A model generated the notes under the pieces. The model ran no database searches. It saw only the letters and a program-made list of their open reading frames with translations, and was not told the origin of the DNA. Made by a program: the position numbers and the translations under genes. A DNA stretch of 64,000 bases from Clostridium pasteurianum DSM 525 = ATCC 6013. Its GTDB lineage: Bacteria; Bacillota; Clostridia; Clostridiales; Clostridiaceae. Each line of letters opens with the position of its first letter. Position 1 is the stretch's first letter. The stretch is from NCBI RefSeq assembly GCF_000807255.1, contig NZ_CP009268.1, positions 1,952,384 through 2,016,383 of the forward strand. The letters run 5' to 3'. Of the stretch, positions 18,532 to 26,410 are shown piece after piece.

Positions 18532-19724
18532 TGATTATAAAAAAATACGTTGTAAGCACCATGAATGAAGCTGTCACAAAGATAAGACATGAACTGGGAA
18601 AGGATGCAGTAATAATAAGTCAGCGAAAGATGAGAAAAAAGGGCTTTACAGGACTATTTTCAAAGAAAGTTATAGAAGTTACTGCAGCAGTAGAAGAGAT
18701 AAATAAATCTAAAAAAAACACTAAAAATAGAGTAGAAGTTAAGAAGGATTCCGTTAAAGACAGTTTAGAAGCCATAAAAAAGGCCGTGGAAATTCAAAGA
18801 GATAACAAAGAAGTAGTATTACAGCAAAAAAATGTAGAGGAATCTATTGATAAGAATATTAAAAGAGATTTTAACATTATAAAAAGTGAAGATAATTTAC
18901 TTCGTGAAATTAAGGATATGAAAAATATATTAAATGATATTATGGATAGTAAAAATGTCAGCTTAAAAAATGGAAGTCCTATTTATAAAACTTTGAGAGA
19001 TTATGATTTAAAAGAAGAGATAATAGAAGAAATTATAAGTAGAATGAAGCTGGAAAGTGATGATTTAGATGAAAAAGAAAAGTTAAAAAAGGTTTTAGTT
19101 TCTATGATTTCTGTAACTGAAACTAAAGAACAGGGGGTTATTGTATTAATAGGGCCCACTGGAGTGGGAAAGACAACCACTATTGCAAAACTTGCAGGGA
19201 AATTTGCACTTATTGAAAAGAAGACGGTAGGATTAATAACTGTGGATACCTACAGAATAGGAGCAGTGGAACAGCTTAAGACCTATGCAGATATTATGGA
19301 TATACCCTTTAAAGTAGTATTTTCCATAAAGGACATGGAAAGTGCAGTGGAGGCTATGCAGAATTGTGATGTAATACTAGTAGACACTACTGGCAGAAGC
19401 AGTAAAAACAAAATGCAGATTTCTGAATTAAGAGCTTTTATAGATAAAACTCATTCTGAAAATTTACATCTGGTAATAAGCTGCACTACAAAGAATAGTG
19501 ATATTAAGTCTATAGTTGAGGGCTATAGAGTTTTGAATTATAATAATGTTATAATAACAAAATTAGATGAAACTACTACTTATGGTTCTATATTGAATAT
19601 ACTTAAAGAAGCGAAAAAACCTTTGAGTTATGTATCAATTGGACAAAATGTCCCAGATGATATTACAACGTTAACCACAGAGGAACTGGTAAATCTTATT
19701 ACAGGAGTGGAAAGTATATGTTAG
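18531..19724 (+). CDS. flhF: Flagellar SRP-type GTPase FlhF
   Basis: FlhF is an SRP-family GTPase that sets flagellar number and place. 397 residues: basic N-terminal B domain, a charged helical linker (about 55-140), then the NG domain with G1 GPTGVGKTT (about 208-216), VDTYRIGAVEQL, G3 DTTGRSSKN and G4-type TKLDETTTYG. ATG overlaps flhA stop by one base. It overlaps flhG by 7 bases, so FlhF and its GTPase activator FlhG are made together. Confidence 0.96.
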   Translation: MIIKKYVVSTMNEAVTKIRHELGKDAVIISQRKMRKKGFTGLFSKKVIEVTAAVEEINKSKKNTKNRVEVKKDSVKDSLEAIKKAVEIQRDNKEVVLQQKNVEESIDKNIKRDFNIIKSEDNLLREIKDMKNILNDIMDSKNVSLKNGSPIYKTLRDYDLKEEIIEEIISRMKLESDDLDEKEKLKKVLVSMISVTETKEQGVIVLIGPTGVGKTTTIAKLAGKFALIEKKTVGLITVDTYRIGAVEQLKTYADIMDIPFKVVFSIKDMESAVEAMQNCDVILVDTTGRSSKNKMQISELRAFIDKTHSENLHLVISCTTKNSDIKSIVEGYRVLNYNNVIITKLDETTTYGSILNILKEAKKPLSYVSIGQNVPDDITTLTTEELVNLITGVESIC

Positions 19725-20593
19725 ATCAAGCTCAGCGCTTAAGACAGATGGCTGCAAAAGAGGGTAATATGAATAAATCTCAAACAGCACCTAAAATAAT
19801 TACAGTTACTTCTGGTAAAGGAGGAGTAGGTAAAAGTAATTTTGTAGTAAATCTTTCCATAACTCTTCAGAAAATGGGAAAAAAAGTTCTCATTTTTGAT
19901 GCAGATGTAGGTATGGGGAACGATGATGTACTGATGGGATTTTTGCCTAAATACAATGTATTTGATGTTATATTCAACAATAAAAATATAGAGGACGTAA
20001 TTATAGAAGGCCCTTTTGGAGTAAAACTTCTGCCGGGAGGATCTGGTGTAGCAAGAATAAATGAGATTACCAATACTCAAAGAAATAATTTTTTGAATAA
20101 ATTATCACAATTAGAAAATTTGGATTATATTATAATGGATACTGGTGCAGGAATAAGCAGAAGTGTATTGGGGTTTGTATCCTGCTGTGATGAGCTTTTT
20201 CTCATAATAACCCCAGAACCAACTTCCCTCATGGATTCTTATAGCCTTTTAAAAGCCGTAGTACATTTTAAAATAAAGGATCAGATAAAGATAATTGTCA
20301 ATAGAACCTATGACAGTGAAGAAGCAGAAGAAACTTATAATAAATTTGCAAATGCAGTAAATAATTTCTTGAAGATTCATATTTCCTATATGGGAAATAT
20401 ATCTGAAGATAGGAAATTGGTTTCAGCAGTGAGAAATCAAGAACCTTTTGTAATTGGAAGCCCTAATTCTTCCGCTTCTCAGGACTTGCTGAAAATAGCA
20501 AATAAAATTTTAGGTGATTCTGAAGGATATTATAAATCTAATGAAGCAGGTATACAGGGATTATTTAAAAAGATATTTAATATATTTTCATAA
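19718..20593 (+). CDS. flhG: MinD/ParA-type ATPase FlhG (FleN, YlxH)
   Basis: Partner of FlhF in control of flagellar number and position. 291 residues; deviant Walker A SGKGGVGKSN (about 32-41), ADVGMGNDD, and DTGAGISRS of the MinD family. The N terminus has DQAQRLR (residues 3-9), matching the DQAxxLR activator helix that stimulates FlhF GTPase. The C-terminal end (GLFKKIFNIFS) is an amphipathic helix suited to membrane binding. In Bacillus the che genes follow; here a PilZ gene does. Confidence 0.95.
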   Translation: MLDQAQRLRQMAAKEGNMNKSQTAPKIITVTSGKGGVGKSNFVVNLSITLQKMGKKVLIFDADVGMGNDDVLMGFLPKYNVFDVIFNNKNIEDVIIEGPFGVKLLPGGSGVARINEITNTQRNNFLNKLSQLENLDYIIMDTGAGISRSVLGFVSCCDELFLIITPEPTSLMDSYSLLKAVVHFKIKDQIKIIVNRTYDSEEAEETYNKFANAVNNFLKIHISYMGNISEDRKLVSAVRNQEPFVIGSPNSSASQDLLKIANKILGDSEGYYKSNEAGIQGLFKKIFNIFS

Positions 20594-20605
20594 GGAGCTA
20601 TAATT

Positions 20606-21274
20606 ATGGATAGTAGTAATATTAACTTTAATATGAATTCAAAATGTGAAGTTTTTATAGAGGAGGACAGCAGTGTATATAAGAGCAGCATACAGGATAT
20701 GGGAAAAGGTTATATAGGTATATCAATACCTGTTTGTAATGGTAAATATGCACCTTTAAGTGAAAATCAGCAGGTGACTGTAGTATATTATGATAAGAAT
20801 AATTTATATGGTTTTAATGCCAATGTCATAGGCAGAAAAAAGGACAAAATACCAATTATATTGCTGAGTATGCCTGAAGATATAAAAAAAGTGCAGAGAA
20901 GGAAATTTTTTAGAGTAAATCTGTTAAAGGAAGTAGAATATTTAAAAGCTGACAAAAATATTTCAGATAGTACCTTCAATGAACTCATTAAAAATCCAAA
21001 GAATTTTAAAAAAGCACTGATGATAGATTTAAGCGGCGGAGGTCTTAGGTTAAAAACTAAGGAAGAAATCAAGTTAGGTGATAGATTTATAATAAAGATT
21101 CCACTGCAGCAGGAAGAGATTTTTGTAATAGATGATTGTGTAAGGGTATATAAGGATACAGATAGTAATTTATATGTTTCAGGCTTTTCTTTTGTAAATA
21201 TTGATACAAAAGTACAGGATAAGATCATAGCTTATTTGTTTTGGATAATGCGTGAACAGATGAAAAAAATTTAA
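20606..21274 (+). CDS. PilZ-domain c-di-GMP receptor (YcgR/MotI-like flagellar brake candidate)
   Basis: 222 residues, with an N-terminal YcgR-like barrel (about 5-92) and a PilZ domain. Both c-di-GMP binding elements are present: RKFFR (99-103, RxxxR) and DLSGGG (141-146, D/NxSxxG). In YcgR and MotI such proteins bind the motor and slow swimming when c-di-GMP rises. Cytoplasmic, no membrane segment. Sits between flhG and fliA in the flagellar operon, where it would be made with the apparatus it may regulate. Brake function is inferred from family and context. Confidence 0.9.
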   Translation: MDSSNINFNMNSKCEVFIEEDSSVYKSSIQDMGKGYIGISIPVCNGKYAPLSENQQVTVVYYDKNNLYGFNANVIGRKKDKIPIILLSMPEDIKKVQRRKFFRVNLLKEVEYLKADKNISDSTFNELIKNPKNFKKALMIDLSGGGLRLKTKEEIKLGDRFIIKIPLQQEEIFVIDDCVRVYKDTDSNLYVSGFSFVNIDTKVQDKIIAYLFWIMREQMKKI

Positions 21275-21290
21275 GGCGGTGATTGGTATT

Positions 21291-22016
21291 ATGGCCATGA
21301 GGAGAACTTCTGATACCAAAGAAGCAGTAGTTAAAAAATATATTCCCTTAGTAAAGTATATAGCATCCAGAGTTATAATAGGTAAAAATAAATATGTAGA
21401 ATACGAAGACCTTGTAGGATATGGAATGGTAGGTCTGATGGATGCCATAAATAAATTTGATAATAGCAAGGGAATGAAGTTTTCCAGCTATGCTTCTATC
21501 AGAATAAAGGGAGCTATGATAGATGAACTGAGAAAAAACAGTCCTATATCCAAAGGTGCTATGGATAAATTAAATAAATACAATCAAATAATTGAAATGC
21601 TGCAAAAGGAGTTATTAAGGGAACCTACTTATGAAGAAATAGCAGAGGCTTTTGGAGGAACTATAGGAGAGATAGCAGAGGTGGAAAATTATATAAATTA
21701 TATGTCCGTAACTTCTCTTGAAAATTTAGTTTTTTCAGAGGAGGATGATATGCCTGTAATTTCTACTATAGAAGATAAAAATAGTCCAAGTCCAGAAAAG
21801 ACCTTGGAGGAAAAAGAACAGATAGAATTTTTGGCAAAGGCATTGGATATATTGAATGAGAAAGATAAAACCGTACTTTCACTATATTACTATGAAGGCT
21901 TAACTTTAAAGGAAATAGGCAAGGTTTTATCTGTATCGGAATCAAGAGTTTGTCAGCTTCATTCAAGAGCCATAGTACACTTAAGACAAGCTTTGAAAAA
22001 ACTGAAATATGAATAA
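21291..22016 (+). CDS. fliA: RNA polymerase sigma factor FliA/SigD
   Basis: Flagellar sigma-28 for late genes such as flagellin and chemoreceptors. 241 residues: region 2 (YEDLVGYGMVGLMDAINKFD and MKFSSYASIRIKGAMIDELR), region 3, and region 4 (TLKEIGKVLSVSESRVCQLHSRAI, helix-turn-helix). A GTG at 21279 is in frame but lies inside the SD AAGGCGGTGA; ATG at 21291 is correctly spaced (ATG at 21297 is a lesser option). It follows the PilZ gene by 16 bases. The anti-sigma factor FlgM is not in this window. Confidence 0.95.
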   Translation: MAMRRTSDTKEAVVKKYIPLVKYIASRVIIGKNKYVEYEDLVGYGMVGLMDAINKFDNSKGMKFSSYASIRIKGAMIDELRKNSPISKGAMDKLNKYNQIIEMLQKELLREPTYEEIAEAFGGTIGEIAEVENYINYMSVTSLENLVFSEEDDMPVISTIEDKNSPSPEKTLEEKEQIEFLAKALDILNEKDKTVLSLYYYEGLTLKEIGKVLSVSESRVCQLHSRAIVHLRQALKKLKYE

Positions 22017-22036
22017 TAAAGCGGGGTTAATTTAAT

Positions 22037-22573
22037 ATGACTACGGTATTACTATTAATCATAGGAATTTTATTAATAGGTGTAAATATTAGAGCTATGA
22101 GAAAGGATAAAAGTAGTTTTAAAAATGCTTTTGATAATGCTTCAACTAATATTAAAGATTACGATTTAGAGATTGGAAAGTTACGAAAAGAATTTGCAGA
22201 GACAATAATGGAACTTCAGAATGAAATAGAGAATTTAAAGGATAGATTGGAAGAAAAATCAGATATACAGAAAGATAATGTACATAATTTTAAAATAGAT
22301 AATTCTTTGGAAAGCAGTCTTTTGGAAAATAATAAATTAGATGTAATAGAAATTCAAAGTACTGAAAATGGTGCTGTAGAAGAGAAAAAAATAGATTATA
22401 AAGAGAATTACGCTACTCAAAATGCATACTTAGATAATAGAGAAATAAACAATGTTAAAATTGATGATATAGAAAGACTTATGAAGGAAGGGCTATCCAT
22501 AGACAGCATATCGGAAAAGCTTGGAATAGGTAAGGGGGAGATATTATTAATAAAAAAATTATACATAAAGTAA
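22037..22573 (+). CDS. Membrane-anchored coiled-coil protein in the sigD-swrB position
   Basis: 178 residues. One N-terminal membrane helix (about 2-18), a charged coiled coil (about 40-80), a variable acidic middle, and a C-terminal helix-turn-helix-like segment (IERLMKEGLSIDSISEKLGI, about 146-165). Place and layout match Bacillus swrB (ylxL), which follows sigD and promotes basal-body maturation. I see no strong sequence identity by eye, so the link is positional and architectural. ATG start after GCGGGGTTAA. Confidence 0.7.
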   Translation: MTTVLLLIIGILLIGVNIRAMRKDKSSFKNAFDNASTNIKDYDLEIGKLRKEFAETIMELQNEIENLKDRLEEKSDIQKDNVHNFKIDNSLESSLLENNKLDVIEIQSTENGAVEEKKIDYKENYATQNAYLDNREINNVKIDDIERLMKEGLSIDSISEKLGIGKGEILLIKKLYIK

Positions 22574-22773
22574 AAGTTTTTATAGAATTTCTTTCAGATA
22601 GAAAAGTTCTTGCGGGTATGGGAATAGGGATGATTATAGCTACCTGTTTTATGATTACTGCAAAATCAGCGGTAACACTTAGCAGAGCTGAAATTGAGAG
22701 TAAGGCCTTCTCCTATGGAATGAAATATCCTCAGGATATGAAAGTGATAAATGATAAGGATGTGAAAAAATGA
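22546..22773 (+). CDS. Small membrane protein with probable ATT start, between the swrB-like gene and flgF
   Basis: An open frame ends at TGA 22771-22773, sharing ATGA with the next gene. It encodes one membrane helix (KVLAGMGIGMIIATCF and on, residues about 20-38) and a polar tail ending in MKVINDKDVKK. No ATG, GTG or TTG occurs in the upstream part, but AAGGGGGAG (22532-22540) lies 5 bases before ATT at 22546. That start gives 75 residues. ATG at 22618 gives 51 residues but has no clear SD and would cut the basic N terminus. Overlaps the upstream gene by 28 bases. Function unknown; context says flagellar. Confidence 0.6.
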   Translation: MNKKIIHKVKVFIEFLSDRKVLAGMGIGMIIATCFMITAKSAVTLSRAEIESKAFSYGMKYPQDMKVINDKDVKK

Positions 22774-23549
22774 TAAGAAGTTTATATACAACTATTTCAG
22801 GAATGATTACTCAGCAGGCTAAGCAGGATGTTATAACAAATAATATGTCAAATGCCAACACTGTAGGTTTTAAGGGAGATAATCTTGCCATAAGAAAGTT
22901 TAATGATGTACTTATTCAAAACCAAAGCAAAATATATAATGGAGTAAATTACACTCAGACTATAGGAAATTTAAGTTTTGGAAGCAGAATTGATGAAACT
23001 GCTACAGATTTTACTCAGGGCAATATAGAAAGCACTGATTCAGATACGGATTTTGCTATTGACGGTAGGGGGTTTTTCACAGTCAGCAGGGACAATGGAA
23101 CAACAGCACAGAATTATTATACCAGAGATGGACATTTCCATGTGAATATGCAGGGATATCTGGTTAATGATTCTGGAGATTATGTCATGGGAAGAAATAT
23201 TAACAGCGGCAATGTGGAGAGAATTAATGTGGGCAATGGGAAGATTACCAGCGATATCTATGGCAATATAAATATAGATGGAACTCCTGCCTATGCATTT
23301 CAAACGGTGGATTTTAACAATTATAATACGCTTAAAAAAGTAGGAGATAATCTGTATCAAGGAGAAAACCCAATAGCTAATAACAATATATTTGTAAAAC
23401 AAAAATCGCTGGAAGAGTCAAATATAAATCCTGTAAATGAAATGGTAAATATGATGTCTACCATGAGGACCTTTGAAACACAGCAAAAAATAGTGCAATC
23501 CATAGATCAGACTTTGGGACAAGCTATTGATGTAGGTACTGTTAGATGA
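22770..23549 (+). CDS. flgF: Flagellar hook-basal body protein, FlgF/FlgG-type (rod)
   Basis: 259-residue rod protein of the FlgE/F/G family: N-terminal ITNNMSNANTVGFKGDN (about 22-38), central STDSDTDFAIDGRGFFTVSR (about 88-107), and C-terminal NPVNEMVNMMSTMRTFETQQK (about 219-239). In Gram-positive bacteria two such genes lie in tandem (flhO/flhP or flgF/flgG). I call the shorter first one flgF. ATG shares ATGA with the upstream small gene. Confidence 0.88.
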   Translation: MIRSLYTTISGMITQQAKQDVITNNMSNANTVGFKGDNLAIRKFNDVLIQNQSKIYNGVNYTQTIGNLSFGSRIDETATDFTQGNIESTDSDTDFAIDGRGFFTVSRDNGTTAQNYYTRDGHFHVNMQGYLVNDSGDYVMGRNINSGNVERINVGNGKITSDIYGNINIDGTPAYAFQTVDFNNYNTLKKVGDNLYQGENPIANNNIFVKQKSLEESNINPVNEMVNMMSTMRTFETQQKIVQSIDQTLGQAIDVGTVR

Positions 23550-23566
23550 TATGAGAGGTGAATAGA

Positions 23567-24352
23567 ATGGATAGATTAATGTGGACCAGTAGAAGTGCTA
23601 TGAATGCACAGCAGCAAAAACTGGATGCTATATCAAATAATATAGCAAATGTAAATACCAATGGGTACAAAGCGGAGAAAGTTGAGTTTAGTGATTTATT
23701 ATATGAAAATTTCACAAGATTAGGTTATCCTACAAATACTAATAATGCCAATGGTATTAACAGTGTTCCTCAGAATGGTACTGGAGTAAAAACTACTGAT
23801 TGGATAAGAGATAATACTCAGGGAAGTTTGACTGAAACTAGCCAAGAAACGGATCTAGCACTGGATGGCAGCGGATATTTTAGAGTTATTCGTCCTGATG
23901 GATCAGCTGCTTATGAGAGAAGCAGTGATTTTAATTTAGATGTAAATGGAAGATTGGTGGACAGTAATGGAAATATACTCGAAATAAATTTTACCAATGG
24001 AAATACACCGCTTACAAAAGGGAATTTTATGATTTCTCAAGATGGAACTTTAAGTGTAAAAGAAGCTAATGGAGCTTTCCAAGCTGTGGGAAATATAAAT
24101 GTATATGATGCTGTAGGTGAGGAGCCATTTATTTCTGTAGGAAATAATCTATATGTTCCAAAGCCTGGTGCACAGATCTTCACTGCTAACAATACCAATA
24201 TAATGCAGGGATATACTGAAAATTCTAATGTGGATATTGCAAAAGAAATGGTAGATATGATTGCAGCTCAGAGGGCTTTTCAGCTTAATACTAAAAGCTT
24301 GACTACCGCAGATGAAATGTGGGGCATGGTGAATAATTTGAGGTCTAGATAG
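23567..24352 (+). CDS. flgG: Flagellar distal rod protein FlgG
   Basis: 261 residues. Rod signature LDAISNNIANVNTNGYKAEK (about 19-38), ETDLALDGSGYFRV (about 99-112) and ENSNVDIAKEMVDMIAAQRAFQ-type C terminus (about 222-242). Last gene of the flagellar operon, ended by a strong hairpin. An in-frame GTG at 23558 is part of the SD GAGAGGTG; ATG at 23567 is better spaced. FlgF and FlgG assignments of this pair could be exchanged, but this one has the fuller FlgG pattern. Confidence 0.9.
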   Translation: MDRLMWTSRSAMNAQQQKLDAISNNIANVNTNGYKAEKVEFSDLLYENFTRLGYPTNTNNANGINSVPQNGTGVKTTDWIRDNTQGSLTETSQETDLALDGSGYFRVIRPDGSAAYERSSDFNLDVNGRLVDSNGNILEINFTNGNTPLTKGNFMISQDGTLSVKEANGAFQAVGNINVYDAVGEEPFISVGNNLYVPKPGAQIFTANNTNIMQGYTENSNVDIAKEMVDMIAAQRAFQLNTKSLTTADEMWGMVNNLRSR

Positions 24353-24367
24353 ATATTAAATAAAGAT

Positions 24368-24418
24368 TAAAAATAACCTTTTTAAGATGCAGTATTAATC
24401 TTAAAAAGGTTATTTTTA
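24368..24418. terminator. Bidirectional terminator between flgG and ppaC
   Basis: Perfect 21-bp stem (24368-24388 with 24398-24418), 9-base loop. A-rich on one side and T-rich on the other, so it can end both the flagellar operon (+) and ppaC (-), whose stop codon starts two bases beyond it. Confidence 0.9.
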
Positions 24419-24419
24419 A

Positions 24420-26063
24420 CTAATCTAAATTTTCAATTGTACTTGTAAGTGGTGGTATAACCTGTTTCTTTCTTGAAAGTACTCCTGGAGCATAAGCACA
24501 ATTGTCAACTAATTCAACTCCAAAGGCCTTTGAAACAATATCTTTATTTGGGCCTACGGCAATAAGCTTAGATCCGCCTTTTAATATATCTGTTAGGAGA
24601 AGCAAAAGTATGTTGAAATTTTCGTCTTTAGCTTTACCTTCCATGTAATCTATCATTTCTGATTTCATAGGTTCAAAGCCTTCAAGATCCATAGTTCCAA
24701 CCTGAGATACACCTATTTTGTAATCTGATAAGTGGAAAACCTTGTAGTCCTGGTTGAATATTTCACTTACAGTTTTACCTTCCAGAGAAGTACCTGCCTT
24801 AAACATTTCAGTTGCAAAGTCTTCAGGGTCGATTTCAGCTATTTTAGCCAATTTAGCAAGTATCTCTCTATCCACATCAGTAGTAGTTGGAGATCTGAAT
24901 AATAGAGTATCAGATATTATAGCTCCGCATAGAAGACCTGCAATTTCCTTTGAAGGTGTTATACCATTTTCAAAGAAGATAGAACCAATTATAGTACAAG
25001 AACTTCCTACAGGCTGATTTCTGAAATATATAGGTGAACCTGTCTGTATATCTGCAAGTCTATGGTGATCTATAATTTCGATTATTTCTGCATCTTCAAG
25101 ACCATCTATTGTTTGAGATTTTTCATTGTGATCTACCAGTATAAGTTTCTTTTTATCTTTTGCTATAAGATGATAACGTGAAATTGTACCTGCTACTCTA
25201 TTGGATTCATCAAGTACAGGATAACTTCTGTATCTTGTTTTTATCATTGAATCTTTTACTTCATCAACATAGTCATCGGTATTGAAAGTGATAATATCTG
25301 AATCATTAAGTATGTAACTTACAGGAATACTTTGAACTATAAGTCTAGTTGTAGTAAAGGAATCATAAGGAGTTAAGATGATTGAAGTACCGGATTTTTT
25401 TGCCTTTTCAATTATTTTTTCATCTACAACATGATTTCCCGCTACTATCATGAGAGAAGCTTTTGCTTCTACAATGATGGATTGAGTATCTTTTCTATCT
25501 CCGCAGATTACTATATCACCCTCATTGATATATTCTTCAGCGCTTACTGGAAGCATTGCTGCAACTACAATTTTACCAGGAAAACTAGAAGTATTTTTAC
25601 TTAAGTAAATTGCTCTTGCAGATAATGTATCAAGTATATTGTCTATTTTAGTTTTAGATTTTGCAAGAATATTATCATCCCAATTGTCAATATAAGTAGA
25701 TACTAAATTTGAAACTGAGGCAAGACCCTTTAATTTTCCCTGTTCGTCAACTACAGGCAGGGATTTTACTTTATTTTCTTTCATAAGAGACCAAGCTTTT
25801 TTTAGAGAAATATCAGGAGATATTGGCGAAATATTGTCAAAAGTAAGATCTGAAACCTGAAGTTTCATAGTAGTTTTAAGTTGTGGTTCTTTTACTCCAA
25901 AGTAATCTAGAATAAATTTAGTTTCTCTGCTGATTTCTCCAAGTCTTAGAGGTACTGCCTCTATTTTACCTGTCTTATTTTTAAAATCTGAATATGCTAT
26001 AGCGGCACATATGGAATCTGAGTCTGGATTTTTATGCCCTGTTACGTAAATTACATCTTTCAT
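24420..26063 (-). CDS. ppaC: Family II manganese-dependent inorganic pyrophosphatase with CBS and DRTGG domains
   Basis: Hydrolyses pyrophosphate to phosphate. 547 residues against about 310 for simple family II enzymes; the surplus is an inserted regulatory region. N-terminal DHH part with GHKNPDSDS (9-17), then a CBS domain, a DRTGG-type domain and a second CBS domain (about 65-300), then the catalytic part resumes with DHH (332-334) and the DHHA2 domain. CBS-PPases bind adenine nucleotides that inhibit or activate them. Stand-alone gene, convergent with flgG. Just ahead of ATG there is only a weak SD; a strong AAAGGAGGGA lies about 40 bases upstream. Confidence 0.95.
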   Translation of the reverse strand: MKDVIYVTGHKNPDSDSICAAIAYSDFKNKTGKIEAVPLRLGEISRETKFILDYFGVKEPQLKTTMKLQVSDLTFDNISPISPDISLKKAWSLMKENKVKSLPVVDEQGKLKGLASVSNLVSTYIDNWDDNILAKSKTKIDNILDTLSARAIYLSKNTSSFPGKIVVAAMLPVSAEEYINEGDIVICGDRKDTQSIIVEAKASLMIVAGNHVVDEKIIEKAKKSGTSIILTPYDSFTTTRLIVQSIPVSYILNDSDIITFNTDDYVDEVKDSMIKTRYRSYPVLDESNRVAGTISRYHLIAKDKKKLILVDHNEKSQTIDGLEDAEIIEIIDHHRLADIQTGSPIYFRNQPVGSSCTIIGSIFFENGITPSKEIAGLLCGAIISDTLLFRSPTTTDVDREILAKLAKIAEIDPEDFATEMFKAGTSLEGKTVSEIFNQDYKVFHLSDYKIGVSQVGTMDLEGFEPMKSEMIDYMEGKAKDENFNILLLLLTDILKGGSKLIAVGPNKDIVSKAFGVELVDNCAYAPGVLSRKKQVIPPLTSTIENLD

Positions 26064-26410
26064 AAATGCTTGTTACCAAAAGGTTATGTATTTTGGCAAC
26101 TCCCTCCTTTGTTCTTCATTTAATTGTATATTTATTATTAAAATTATAAGATAAATCAATAAAGCTGTTTTGAAGTCTTTAAAATCCTCAAGACTTAGTA
26201 ATATGAGCTATTGTTACAATTTACCTTACTATATTTTATAATTTACCTCTATAAAAGTAAAGTAAAAGAATTAAATTTTTTTCATAAAGCTTATAGGTAT
26301 TCACATATATTATTTATATAGAAATGGACAAGGGTAAAGGTATATAGCTGAAAAATAAGTAATAAATAAGCAATGCTTGAAAGCTAATAACTAAGGCAGG
26401 AGGAAAGAAA
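26064..26410. other. Intergenic region between divergent ppaC and the cation ATPase
   Basis: AT-rich, 347 bases. On the minus strand an AAAGGAGGGA (26101-26110) is followed by TTG CCA and six more codons to TAA, a possible mini-leader before ppaC. On the plus strand GCAGGAGG (26396-26403) serves the ATPase gene. Promoters for both genes should lie here, but I could not place them with confidence. No gene seen. Confidence 0.5.

Noticed and set aside
20788-21228. Long (146-codon) minus-strand frame opposite the PilZ gene
   Set aside because: Antisense to a clear PilZ protein with both binding motifs; low-complexity Ser/Phe/Leu text typical of a complement of AT-rich code.
24420-26063. ppaC as a fusion or frameshifted gene because of its size
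   Set aside because: The extra length is the known CBS-DRTGG-CBS insert of clostridial family II pyrophosphatases; both catalytic halves are intact.
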